Assembly: GCF_018687715.1 (NCBI RefSeq)
Contig: NC_056760.1
Coordinates: forward strand, 10,404,001-10,468,000
Length of the DNA: 64,000 nucleotides
DNA from: Carya illinoinensis
Taxonomy: Eukaryota; Streptophyta; Magnoliopsida; Fagales; Juglandaceae
Direction of reading: 5' to 3'
The translations under genes were made by a program, and so were the position numbers. This document shows positions 35,601 to 47,188 of this stretch, piece by piece. Each line of letters starts with the position of its first letter. Positions within the stretch are counted from its first letter, which is position 1. Under the pieces are notes generated by a model. That model had not been told where the DNA came from. It did not search any database and worked only from the letters and a program-made list of their open reading frames with translations.

Positions 35601-35826
35601 GAAATAATAGAAAACTACAATAATATAGAAATTTTAAATAAAATACAAAAAATAGAAAACGACAATAATACAGAAATATGAAATAAAATACAGAAAATAC
35701 AAAACTATAGATATTGAAGAAATAGAAAACTACAATAATACATAAATATGAAATAAAATACAGAAAATACAAAACTACAAATATTGAAGAAATAGAAAAC
35801 TACAATGTTACAGAAATATGAAATAA
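35600..35826. repeat. A-rich satellite of about 91-bp units
   Basis: Roughly two and a half copies of a unit with gaaatagaaaactacaataa, tacagaaatatgaaataaaa and tacagaaaatacaaaacta. It directly follows the 54-bp minisatellite and precedes the telomere-like repeat. Confidence 0.8.
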
Positions 35827-35864
35827 CCTGGACAGAGGCGACTGATTACCAGTTTCGGGATGAA

Positions 35865-35912
35865 GGGTTAGGGTTAGGGTTAGGGTTAGGGTTAGGGTTA
35901 GGATTAGGGTTA
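35865..35912 (+). repeat. Interstitial TTAGGG-type repeat (8 units)
   Basis: Eight consecutive GGGTTA hexamers (one is GGATTA), followed by degenerate ATCTAGGGT blocks to about 35965. The unit is the hexamer TTAGGG, not the usual plant telomere heptamer TTTAGGG. On the minus strand it sits in the leader of the GRF-finger gene as repeated AACCCTA telo-box-like motifs. Confidence 0.9.
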
Positions 35913-36820
35913 GATCTAGGGTAACGATTACAGTTAGATCTAGGGTTAGGGTTTCGGTTAGATTTTTGGAGAGGTTTCGGTCTTTGATTGGAGCTCGGGA
36001 AGATGAACGGAGGAAGACGAAGCTATACTCGTGGGTCTGGAGGGAAGAAAAAGGGGGATCCGGCGAGAACACCTCCAAAAAATGCAGATCGTGCAAAATC
36101 TAATGAGAGATTCGAGAGACTGAAATTGGAAAGGAAAAGGGACGTGGGATGGAGAGGTTTTCCTGATTTCATGCGAGAAGGGAGATACTGAGAGGAGGAA
36201 TGAGAGTGAACTTGACGCTGAAAGGGCCAAGAGAGAAAGAGAAAAGATCTCGGGAAGAAGATAGACGAGAGAGAAAAGATTTGAGAGCTGTTTGCCTTGA
36301 TCAATGAAACGACACAGCTGGGGCCGAGAACCAAAACGCTCCGTTTTAACTTAATGCCAGGTCAGCAGCCGTTTGCACGCTGCTTACATCCCGAGACTAC
36401 ATCCAGCTTTTTTGTTTTTCTATTGGTGCTTCTTCTTTTGTAATTTTTTTGCCACGTCAGTTGGGTGTATATAGCGAAATTGTTCAAAATATATAGGAGA
36501 AATTTAATTATAAATATGATTATGTACTAATATATATATTAATTTAATGTGATTGATAAAAAATAAATTTTATTGAAAATAATATTAATTTAAATTTTAA
36601 ATATGAAAAAATTAATATTAATACATAAAATAATATATAATTTTATTTATATGTAACAAAACTCTTATATATATATTTTGCTACTCATATATATATATAT
36701 ATTTCACGCATTTGTATGTAATAAAAAATACTAATTAATAATGTTGTCATTATCTCTATAAAATCATTGTAATTCCACCTTTGAGCGTGAACTACGGGCC
36801 GTGTGTCGTTTAACGACAAC

Positions 36821-38859
36821 ATGTGTGTAATCAGAGCAAAAGCGGCAAGCAATTTGAAAATGGCATCCTCGTTGTTAAAGGGTGTAGCCTCTTGGTCCTT
36901 TTCACCTCATTTCTCCTGTCACGGTCGGAGAATAAACCCTAGAAAACCCTCTCGTCTTCTTTCATTTTCAATGTCTTCTTGGGCCTGCAAAAAATGCACC
37001 TTCATCAACCCACCTTTTCAAAAATCCACCTGCCAAATCTGTTTAACTTCTTCTTCTTCTTCTTCTGCTTCTCCGTCTTCTTCTCCTTCATCTCCAAAAT
37101 GGGCATGCAAGGCCTGCACTTTCTTGAACCCATACAGGAACACGAACTGCGAGGTCTGCGGCACGAGGGCCTCAGTGTCTAGATTCGAGGATTTGAACGA
37201 TACCGATCTTGATGATGATGAGTCTGGGGTGGGCTCCGTTTTCTTGCCATTGCAGCGTTGCAAGAGGAAGCTGCGGGACCCTGTTGCGGATGACGAAGAT
37301 TGTGTTGAATTGGGTGGGTTTCGAGGAGCTAGGGCTTCGAGTAAGGCGGTGGCCGTGTTGGGTGAGTTTTGATCAAGTTTGGATTTTTGAACTTTTGGAT
37401 ATTAGTTTGCTTAGTTTTACTTGTTATTATCGTAAATGTGCTATGTAGGGTCTGCAATTTTTATTAGGGCAAGTTTTTTTTTGGGGATAATATATTGCTG
37501 GACACCGTAAACAAATGCGGATGGTCTAGTGGTAGTTTCTCTTTCTCTTTTGTTTTTTTCTTTGTACAAGATGATTGATTCTTTAGCAAGCCATGCTTTG
37601 TCCCTTTTGTGGCAATGTCTTGATTGGTAATCATGGGAATTGTTAATGGTTGTCTACACAGAGCAATCAGAAAGCATATTGGACCTCAGAAATTATTTTT
37701 TGGACATAGTTGGTTTCCAATGCAAGATGAGTTTTCCATGACTTGGACTTTAGATCAACTGTGATGGACTTTTCTCTTTCGTATTTTTGTTTTAATGTTT
37801 ATACAATGGAATATTAGAGCACTAGTGGTGGACTCAATAAAGTTAAAATTTGGCCAAAGATTAATTAGATTGCATAAAAACCCACTGTAGTAGACTCAAC
37901 AAAGCTACAGTGTATTTAGCTTTCATCAATTTTACTGGCCAAATTTGTTGAGCCCTAGCTGCTGGCCAAATATTATTTTGACATACAAAATTCCCTCTGC
38001 CGCGTGCTATTTGTTTTGTGCGTTCCACTTGAAGCACGATTTCATCTTCTTTAGAAGCAAATTCACAATTTCAGAAACCAACAACGCCACACCAAAAAGC
38101 ATTACTAGAAGCGTGATTTCCATTTTCTCAGAAGTATTACCAGCAGCCTAAATCCCAAATTTCGATGCCGTCATCTCAGATCTCATCTTCTGGTGAGCAT
38201 TCTCAAATCTCATCTTCTTACCAGTTTGACGAACCATCTTCTGGTAAGCATCCTCATATCTCATCTTCAGGTTTGCATTATTAAATGGGGAAGAACCTGG
38301 GAATTTTTCAGATGTCATATATATGAATGTTTGGGCGATGTTGGTTTGTGAGGTTTGCATTATCTGAATATGGTAATTCTAGTTTGAATTATGAGAACAT
38401 TACGAAAAAAATTGCCTCACAGAACTTGGGAATTTATATGACATCTTGCTTTGAAGCTAAAAATAGTTTGAAAAGGAACGTTTTTCTCTTGGCCAGTTTG
38501 GAGGAATTTACCCCAAATTGCTAGGTTGTGTTATCTAAAAAATCCACTTAATTTTCTGTCGTCACTTTCAGATGACACTTCTCATCAATTGAGATGAAGA
38601 GAAAAATTAATGGTGCAGCTTCGATTGCGGTCAGATTTTCAGACATGCTGCTGTGAAGAAACTTCCTTCAAACTGCTAGATGGCAATTTTTTGAACATGC
38701 TACTTTTTTTTATCACAATAATCAGGCATCATGCTAGAAACTTGCTACTTTTTTAATAGAACTTTTTGAACATACTAGAAACTTCCTTCAAACTGCTAGA
38801 TGGCAAAATGGGGCATCATGATTCTGTGATTTGTGCCTCCTATATTGTTAACACAATAA

Positions 38860-38905
<46 letters not shown>

Positions 38906-39703
38906 GATTTCCTTCTTATGATTAGTAAAACACTTGCCTAAAAACCGAACATAGGAGGTGGATATTACATGTTAACTTGCAAACTAGAATGTCTATGGCA
39001 TGATTTATTTATTTATGATAATTGTCTATGGCATAATTTATAGAAGCAAAAGTCTTTGGAGTTCCACTAGGTTGTTGGATCTTCTAGGTTTCAGACCTCA
39101 GAAAAATGATTGAGGGAAAGTAATAGTCGAAATAATGGAACTTAAGTTTGATACAGCTTGAAAGATCTGCACATAATTTTTATGATCAGTTGCCCAATTA
39201 TTATGAGAAGGTTGACAGCCTTCGAGAGAATAGGAGTAATATGAATGTTAGGAAATTAATGTGTAATTTTTTAATAACGGAAACAAATAACGAATAAATA
39301 TTCAAATTACAATTAGAATTAAAATAAATGAAAATGTCAAAATCATTAGTTTAATAGAATAGTGATAGATTTGTTGAGTCTGTTATATGGTATTGGTGAA
39401 AAGTGGCTAGCTAAATTTGTAAAAGTGAATTTCCTAGTTAAATTTTGGCCAAACTTCGTTGAGTCCACAACTAGTGCTCTTAGGTATTTTGTTTTTGCAT
39501 TCAAATATTAGGTGTTTTTAGTTTCACGTGACTAAAGACAAATTAAATGTGTGACAGAGGACTCAGGTTCGGGCACCGTATCTAGTTCATTGAAGGTTTT
39601 AAGTTATAATGTTTGGTTTCGAGAAGACTTGGAAATGCATAATAGGATGAAAGCCCTTGGTGACCTTATCAAACTGCATTCCCCAGAAGTTATCTGTTTT
39701 CAG

Positions 39704-39748
<45 letters not shown>

Positions 39749-41278
39749 ATTAGCTCTATGTATAAATACATCTTGCTTATGGTCACTTTCCTCTGCAGGA
39801 GGTTACTCCTAATATATATGACATTTTTAGCCGGTCCAGCTGGTGGAAGGTATATAGTTGCTCAGTCTCATATGAGGTTGCAAATTCAAGAGCTTACTTT
39901 TGCATGCTGGTAAGTTTTGGATCATCTCCAGAGTAAAGTTCATTTTGCATTTTGATTATTATGCTGTTAGTCATGCTGGATGGGTTTAAGGAGGTCCTTT
40001 TTCAGCTTAGTCATGACAAAATTGAGTGTTGACAAGAGATGTTTATTTGTAAATCCTCCATGTTATACATTAAAGAACTGTATTCATTCACTATTCTGGG
40101 CACTGACATCCGTATTGTAGTTGATTTTTTTCACTTAAGTTGCTGTTTGTGACTTGTGACATTTTGCTATCATGTCTGTTATGAAGGTTCTCAGTGGATT
40201 GGCTGAGTTGGATGGTACACTTTTTCGTAACTGATATGGTCATGTTTGGAAATGGTAATAGAAAAGTGGGACAAAGTTGGATTTTGTCCACGGTTGGGAT
40301 TGGGAATATGTTACTCATTTACGTTAACAGTAATCTTTCATATATTGTAGTCATCCCATCATCTTGCTCACTCAATTTTTCAAATTCCAATGCTTGATTG
40401 TGTTTGGCAATACTCTCCGGATGAGTATGTCTTTGTTGATATATTTGCTGCTGCCAGAACCATTGGCATGGTCAACCTCTTTTCTAGGACTGCTGGTGGC
40501 GTGCTTTATAGCTATATATGACTTGGCTATGTATGTGCACTATATTTTATATTTTAATGGTGTGAAATAAAGGATTGTTGGTTAACCAAATTGCTCGATT
40601 TGTTTAATTGATGATCATGTGGTACTAATATGGGTGTGCCTATTGTATGATTATGTGGTTCTAATGTGTACGTGCTTATTACATGGAATGCAGCTAAGCA
40701 AAGTGACTGTGAAATCCTTCAACTGTATACCCTTCAGCAATTCTTCAATGGGGAGAGAACTATGTGTTGCTGAGGTTGAAGTTCAGAAGGGCAAGACTCT
40801 ATTGGTTGCTACTAGCCATTTTGAGAGCCCCTGCCCAGGACCCCCGAAATGGGATCAGATGTATAGCAAGGAACGTGTTGAGCAAGCAAATGAGGCAGTC
40901 AACCTTCTCAAAAAGAATCCGAATGTGGTTTTTGGTGGTGACATGAACTGGGATGACAAATTAGACGGTCAATTTCCTTTACCTGATGGATGGGTTGATG
41001 CATGGCGAGAGTTGAGGCCAGGGGAAAATGGATGGACATATGATACCAAATCCAACCCAATGTTGGCCGGTAACCGTACATTGCAAAAGCGACTAGATCG
41101 AATTATTTGTAATCTTCGTGATTTCAAGATAAGTGAAATTGACATGATTGGGATGGATCCGATACCAGGCCTATCATATTACAAGGAAAAGAAAGTGAAG
41201 AAAGAGAAGAAGCAGCTGGAGCTTCCTGTTCTGCCTAGTGATCATTATGGCTTGCTTTTGACAATCTCTAGCCAGTAA
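36821..41278 (+). CDS. TDP2: Tyrosyl-DNA phosphodiesterase 2 with two RanBP2-type zinc fingers
   Basis: Removes 5'-phosphotyrosyl adducts left by abortive topoisomerase II. Exons: 36821-37361, 39558-39703, 39799-39909, 40694-41278; phases agree. Two zinc fingers, SWACKKCTFINPP...CQICLT and KWACKACTFLNPYRNTNCEVC, precede an exonuclease/endonuclease/phosphatase domain. That domain shows the four TDP2 signatures: LSYNVWF, CFQEVT, TSHFES/GGDMNWDD and LPSDHYGL (catalytic Asn, Glu, Asp, His). Three in-frame ATGs are possible: 36821 (460 aa), 36860 (447 aa, giving a Ser/Arg-rich, acid-poor N-terminus like a transit peptide) and 36971 (410 aa, MSSWACKK, the usual family start). An Arabidopsis counterpart (At1g11800) lies beside ADT1 there too. 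Confidence 0.93.
37817..39479. mobile_element. PIF/Harbinger-like non-autonomous element in TDP2 intron 1
   Basis: A 1,663-bp insert begins GAGCACTAGTGGTGGACTCA and, read from the other end, GAGCACTAGTTGTGGACTCA; the inverted ends match for about 27 bp with three mismatches. It is flanked by the direct repeat TTA (37814-37816 and 39480-39482), the 3-bp target duplication typical of PIF/Harbinger. A second, inner relative of the terminus occurs at about 37880. The interior has a (CA)n run (38861-38901) and a repeated cttccttcaaactgctagat block, but no transposase. Confidence 0.85.
39704..39747 (+). repeat. (CT)n microsatellite at the TDP2 intron 2 donor
   Basis: The intron begins gttctctct and continues as (CT)n from the splice donor, so the 5' splice site is embedded in a length-variable repeat. 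Confidence 0.9.
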
Positions 41279-41771
41279 TATGTTTCTGGTGACTAATTGC
41301 GGTGCTTCTGTGCCTGCTTTTGCGCTTTTGCATGCAGTTTTGTATAGGTAACAGGTGGAAGGATGTAAATGAAGGGCACCTTGTTTTGAGTTCTGTATGG
41401 AACTTGCTTTAAAAAATGATATATTTTCAGATATACTGCTAATTACTGGAGTGTTGATTGACTATTCTATCTTTTCATATTGTGGTTACCTTAAAGAAGT
41501 AGAGAGAGAGTCGAACATGATAATAACACTCCAATGAGTCGTATTATGGTTGCTTGCTAAATGATCACAACATAAGCTTTTTGCTATCAAGAAGTTTAGC
41601 AGCCATAATGATAATATTGTCCCAATGAATCTTGTGCTAGGCAGGCATTGGAAGAGCAACAAATGGGAAATATTCTCTGTTGAAGTTCTTATGTTTCTTT
41701 GGAAGAAACGCTTATGCATACGGATCATGTTTGCATCAGGCTTTACCTCCTGCTTTTATCGATTCAACCCT

Positions 41772-44700
41772 TCAGATCTCTGAAGCTGCAGGACCTTCTA
41801 GTCCAAGATAGTCGTAGAGGATTCCGCAGAGCGCATCTCCTCCCCTGGCCAGCGTCAGAAATATGTGGTTATCTCCCTTGATCAGCAACGATGAGGAAAT
41901 GTCGATGCTAAACAGGCGGTACAGTCCATGAATTCCATTTCTGCAAACCGTGTTATCTGTCCCCAAGTTCATAATTTGGAAGACTAGTTGTTCTTCATCC
42001 ATGTTATTGACATAAGCCTGCAACACAATACCAAAGGCAAAAACTAGTAGAAGTTTGCTACGAGTTTGGGATGCGTACGAAATAGATCATTATTAACTTT
42101 CACGAGATTCGAATGCTTAGTAAATATACTCGGATGCAATACTTCTAGTACACAAAAAAAGGAGCGATAGACAGGTCATGTTGCTGTATTGGTTTTTTTT
42201 TTTTTTTTTTTTTCCAAATTACATGTGCAAGTTTTCTAGTAGTTTGAAGGATTTATCACAATTTCAGAGGTTTTACTTACCTGAAGATCGGTGCGGGTTG
42301 CTGATGCAATGGCCAATCGCAGCTTGTAAATTCCACTCGTTAGTGAATCAAGGTTGAACTGTATTTTCCATGTTATTCGAAGATACTTGTTATCTGCTCC
42401 TCTCCTGTAAAAGTTCAGCCTTCTTGTCAAGGCACAACGTTTACTTTGAGAGAGAGAGGATTTTGACTCTCATTTTCATATAGGTGAAGGGTTTTTACAT
42501 TAGCTTCTAACGAAATAGTAAAAAAGAGAAGGAAACACCTGTCTACATGGGCAAAGAACCAGTCTCTCTTTGGATCACTGATACCTATAGTGAGAACTTG
42601 ATCAAATTCAGGATGTGTGTCAGTGCATCTGTCCCACAAGTCGTATTGCCTGAATCTATATTTTGGTACACAGGAAGGTTGAGTATAAATCATGTTTAAC
42701 TCTCTCCCCACCAACTTAAAGCATTACATAGGACTATAGGAAAGGCAATATCTGCTTGCTTCTCTGGGCTATTAAGAAATAACTTGTTGACATACATCGG
42801 ATTCACATCAGGAACGAAGTAACCAATAGCTGTACGATCAGGGAAGCAATTTCCCATACGGTAGGACCATCTCTGAGGGGAACAAAGGTCAAATTGCCAA
42901 GTTGTGTTTGTGACCCTGAGCGAGAACATTAAATTTCTTCGTGTGATTGGTTACATTGTCCACAACCAGCCAGCGGAAAACCAAACTTTTTTTCAGTAAG
43001 TTTACAAGTGGATGGGATCAATGAGCTTGAGGCAACTTCTTATTCAAGGAAAACACAGGAGTTATGTGCACGGTACCTGCAGATATGGTAGCCTGTGCTT
43101 TATCAAAGTAGTCACCGATGAAACCAGGAACCCAGCCATGGAGTCCATAGATACCTGGGATTACATTCTTGATTATGAAACTTCCATTTGAATCTGTTTG
43201 AACCCAAAACTGATAATCCTACACGCAAGAGAAACCTTTAACTTTCAAATTTACCATTAAATGTAACCGAATTAGAAATTTATAACAATGAAAGATCAGT
43301 CATGCCAAAAGAAAGAGTTCAATTAGTTATTACCTTGCTTTCTGTCTGCCAGGCTCCTTCGGTGCTCGCAACTGATAGACCAACGTAAGCATACTTGGCA
43401 GGGATAAGAGAATTAGAAACGTATCTGGGATGAATGTTTACAATGTGAATGAGCTGCAGTCAGCCTAAGGACCATTGATGCTATGAATTGGATTATTATG
43501 CAGCCAGACATTCCCATCAAGAATTCACTACCTGTCTTCCACAAGCAGTCTTCCTGAAGCTGAGCCGCGTTCTTTAGCATTGAGATAATAAGGTGATGAG
43601 ACAAAATCATATGGCCAGGCCATCTCTTCACGCAGTCTCTAAGATGACAAAATCATGAGAACTACCCCATTATTAAATATTCAATTTTGAGGTTTTAGCG
43701 CACAGAATAACTCCACAGAAAAACCCCGATGTAACACAATATATTTCATGGTCTAGTGAATTTATGCCGTCACAATCTGTTTAGACCAGAAAGCAATAAA
43801 AGAAAATTCATTTAACTAACTAAGGTGGAAGTCTAAGGAAAACAAGGCTGAGTTCAATCACAAGAGGGCCACGATATATTGTTTTGCACTTGAAAGCCAG
43901 ATATGGACGAATTAAATGTATTGATGATGATGATGCAATGACAAGGTACCTGCTTGTTTGCGTCCGTCCATAAGTTGTATGCATTCGAGACCTTTGATGT
44001 TGAGTTAAGATATATGAAAAAAGTTCCAAACACCTTCCTCCACGTCTCCCCCCTTTGGAAATGAGCTAATATATCATCCCCAATAAAATGGGTTCCATGA
44101 AACATCTGTTACACAAAACATCCTCAAACTTTAGTTGAAGCAATAACATATTTCGTCCCTTTGGAGATTGTCATATTTCAGTATATCATGGTACTTCTCT
44201 TTTTTGAGGATTTTTGAAAGATATCTATTGGCTACTTGGAGCCATCCCACAAATTCATAACATATACTGTTTCAAATAATTTGAAATGATCTGCTTCTCC
44301 TTTTCCTTAAAAAAACAAAAGCAAAAAGATGATCTGTAACTTCCTGCAATTTTAGAGTGATAAATTTACGGCAAGACAAGCTGGATCCGTGTGGACAGTG
44401 AGGTTTTGCTTGGTAGGACCGCCGTTTCGAAACTCGTGGCTGGGAAAGATGACCCAGAATCCTACATTAATGGGACCAGAACTTATCCATCCATGGACTC
44501 CACCATCTTTGTTGTCCATTGAATACTGGTACTTATCATCAACCTGCATTCATCAACACACAAGATAATCTATTTCTATCTATTTCATTTTGGTTATTGG
44601 AAACGAGTGCATCCATCCAGGCACAAAAAATCACAACAGACAAACTTTAGTTATATGCACCTCGCCTTTGAGATCTGGATTAATGGGATTTATCAGCAAA

Positions 44701-45650
44701 ACTGACTCTGGTACAATTAGTTGTTTGCCTCTACCTGGTAGTAGATCTTCTGGCATTGGCATTATCCTTTGCTTCTCATCAGAAATTGCCATATAATGAA
44801 ACCTACTCCAGTTTCATGAGGGACTCGGTTAACGTATATAAAAACAAGCACCAGACTTGGAAGCCCAAATACATAAGATATAGATTGTACTCTTCTCTTC
44901 GCAACTTAAACACCATCCTTGTCTGAGCAAGATCAAAGGCTTGACATCCAGGAGGACGCTCATAAATTGCACAGCAGTGGAAGCCTGAAACGCCACTTTT
45001 TAATATGTACCTAAAGAGTATATTGTATATTAAAAACTCGAACAACTTTAGTACAAATCCTGAAGGAAAAAAAGGTTTGTATGATTAATATACAAACCTT
45101 GTGTCCACACTTAGCGGCAACTTGGTTCCTGGAGTTGATGGATCATATGTACTCTTGAACGAAACCACTAAATGGTCATTACTCATATGGATGACACTAT
45201 ATTCTGCCCCACGTAGTCTGTGTTACAGAAAAGAACAAGCTCATTGTTTATTTTAAAAATTAAGCACAAGAAATTTACATCCCAAGGGAACAAAAACATA
45301 CAGTTGATATCTATCCTGGCCCCCTGGCAAACCCCAGTTGATGTCCCAATATCTGCACATTCCATACAGGTAAAAAGTGTTAAGCATAGGAATTTGATTC
45401 CAATCTGACCTGTCTAAAAAAATGTACACTTTTTCACTTATTTTAAAGAAGTGCAAGTTTGGATATGCAAAACAAGAAAAAAAATGCAGTTAGTTCTAAC
45501 ACTTTGTGTTCCATATTATGGAGATTACCCTCGGTTAGATTCACTTGATTTCAAATCTCAAAGGTTGTCCATTCCTCCATACTTGATGCCGGTTATGTAC
45601 CCTTGAGGTTTCAATATTGTGAGCTTTACCAACCCATTGTCCGGCATAAC
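41772..45650 (-). pseudogene. Rhamnogalacturonan lyase (PL4-like), decayed
   Basis: Homologous to plant rhamnogalacturonate lyases, which cleave pectin RG-I in the wall. Exons (minus, 5' to 3'): to 45529, 45302-45352, 45098-45217, 44891-45010, 44661-44802, 44370-44543, 43950-44105, 43532-43638, 43334-43434, 43077-43218, 42760-42915, 42539-42655, 42281-42404, 41772-42017. Conserved blocks include YWDINWGLPGGQDRYQ, VDDKYQYSMDNKDGGVHGW, GRLLVEDR, HGWVPGFIGDY, PDRTAIGYFVPDVNP and GIHGLYRLF. Defects: TGA at 45558-45560 inside DNL*DLKSSESNRG; a stop and small insertion just upstream of it and no signal-peptide exon; and a 1-bp deletion near 42846 between TVWEI and FPDRTA. The intron after exon 42760-42915 has a GC donor. 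The decay is mild, so it may still be transcribed. Confidence 0.85.
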
Positions 45651-46201
45651 CTACACCAATCCCAAAGTAATCAGACAGATATGTTAGAGAGATCATAAGA
45701 GAGGAAATTAAGGAGTCATGGGGCCATAAACTCACATAGGGGCCTTTGGTGATCAAGCTCACGTTTCTCTTTGCCATAAGAGAAATGGATGCTTCTTCCC
45801 TTCTATTTTTGCTCTATGCTCCACACTCAATGAAGAGATCAGTGCATATGATTGAAGATCTGATGAGGAATGGTAGCTTTCTGGCTACTATGGGAATTAG
45901 TATATACGGCCTCAAGTATCAGCATCCGTTGTTTTAACCTTTTCTTATGTTACAAAAATGCATGGGCACCTTGTTAGTATTACTTTTATATTAGTTCTTA
46001 TATTTTGAAAGTTCTACGCAGAACAAAGTTTCTTAAAGAGCATTAGCTGTCAATGAATTATCTTCTCTTGGTAGATTTACTGGTCCTTTCTCGGAAGTGA
46101 CAATAACAAAAAAAAGAATCTGCTGAAATGTCGTTTTTTGTTGGAGAGACAGGAGCTGACAAAGGAGTGGAATGAAAAGTTGGAAAGCAATTTAACAAAA
46201 T
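45651..46201. other. Spacer upstream of the lyase pseudogene and downstream of tRNA-Phe
   Basis: No supported gene. This is where the missing first exon of the lyase would be expected; no signal-peptide-like coding segment in frame was found. Confidence 0.4.
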
Positions 46202-46226
46202 TGCGGTGAGCGTGGATCGAACACGC

Positions 46227-46269
<43 letters not shown>

Positions 46270-46274
46270 CCCGC
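46202..46274 (-). tRNA. trnF-GAA: tRNA-Phe (anticodon GAA)
   Basis: The minus strand reads GCGGGGATAGCTCAGTTGGG at the 5' end, with anticodon-loop sequence ACTGAAGAT and T-arm GGTTCGATCC-type B box (GTGTTCGATCCAC). The 73 nt form a complete cloverleaf with the 7-bp acceptor stem GCGGGGA/TCACCGC (one mismatch-type pair) and discriminator A. No intron is present and CCA is not encoded, as expected for a nuclear eukaryotic gene. A TTTT pol III terminator follows immediately (46197-46200 read on the minus strand). Confidence 0.95.
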
Positions 46275-47188
46275 GCTTTGTCAACAGTTGACTCTAAATA
46301 ATTTTACGCTATATTTTACCAATCTCTCAAACTCATGCTTCCTCCTGAGACTTGATCCAAAAACCACTAAAACCAATGCAACGTTCAACCCTGAAGAAAA
46401 TCTTATATATACATTTTCAATCTAATTGGACTCTGCCCATTATGGCCAAAAGAACAAACGTTTTATCCAAGGACTGTAATTCACAGGCTAACCTCTCAAT
46501 TTTCATAGACAATCAACATGAAAAAAGGCTCTACACTCCTTGCATTAATGGAAAAAATTATGAATGTCTCTTTTGGGAGAATGGTACAAATAATGTGTCA
46601 GTAAAAGTCATCAAATTAATAATGGAAAAAAAAAAAGAGAACAAAGTTGCTATGTTCATGTATCCTTACACCTTCAGACCTTTTGCAGTGATTTTCTTGG
46701 TTGAAGGAAGGTTTACATGTTCATATATGCAATAATTACCTTAACACGTTTCAGAATAATTATAAGCAAGTTTCATATATGATCATTATGATACCAGATC
46801 GAATTCTCACTTGACATCCTTAATTTACATCAATTAGGTATAAACATGTAGGAAGTTCCAATCTAACAGCAAAATTAAAGGACGAGTAAGGGACGGGGAG
46901 GAGGAAGGGAGTGAGAAAGAGAGAAGGGGTGGAAAAAGGCTAAAGAATATGAACAGATCCATCCAGGTTGCTCATCAACATGGAATGGGTCTCTTTTTCA
47001 CCACTGGCAGTTGGCTCCGATCCATTTACCGTAGAAACATGGATTATAGATGATAGACAGCATGTACAAAATTTAAGACCTTCACAACCGCCATTTGTCC
47101 TCATTTTCAATTCTCAATCTTCTATATATTCTCTCCTTCCTAACTTCATTTCTCATCAAACATTATCTTGGTTAGTATCTCAGAAAAG
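46275..47188. other. Promoter region of the glycine-rich protein gene
   Basis: No gene was seen in 46275-47100 beyond short frames without domains. A TATATAT box at 47123-47129 lies about 60 bp upstream of the glycine-rich protein ATG, a sensible spacing with a short leader. Confidence 0.55.

Larger units (their letters stand above)
28510..36400. mobile_element. Putative two-gene Mutator-like element (MULE)
   Basis: The left end (about 28510-28560, containing ATGCAGACGCTGTGCAGTCA, then GCTGACGTGGC) and the right end read on the minus strand (about 36400-36350, ATGTAAGCAGCGTGCAAACG, then GCTGCTGACCTGGC) can be aligned as imperfect terminal inverted repeats. Between them lie a FAR1/FRS-type MULE transposase gene reading inwards from the left and a GRF zinc-finger gene reading inwards from the right. 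Each has a 5' leader next to a terminus and a long 5' UTR intron. The target-site duplication and exact ends could not be determined. Alternatively, these are two unrelated genes flanked by similar GC-rich leaders. Confidence 0.45.

Noticed and set aside
35865..35912. Chromosome end
   Set aside because: Only eight hexamers, flanked by genes on both sides, and the unit is not the plant telomere heptamer.
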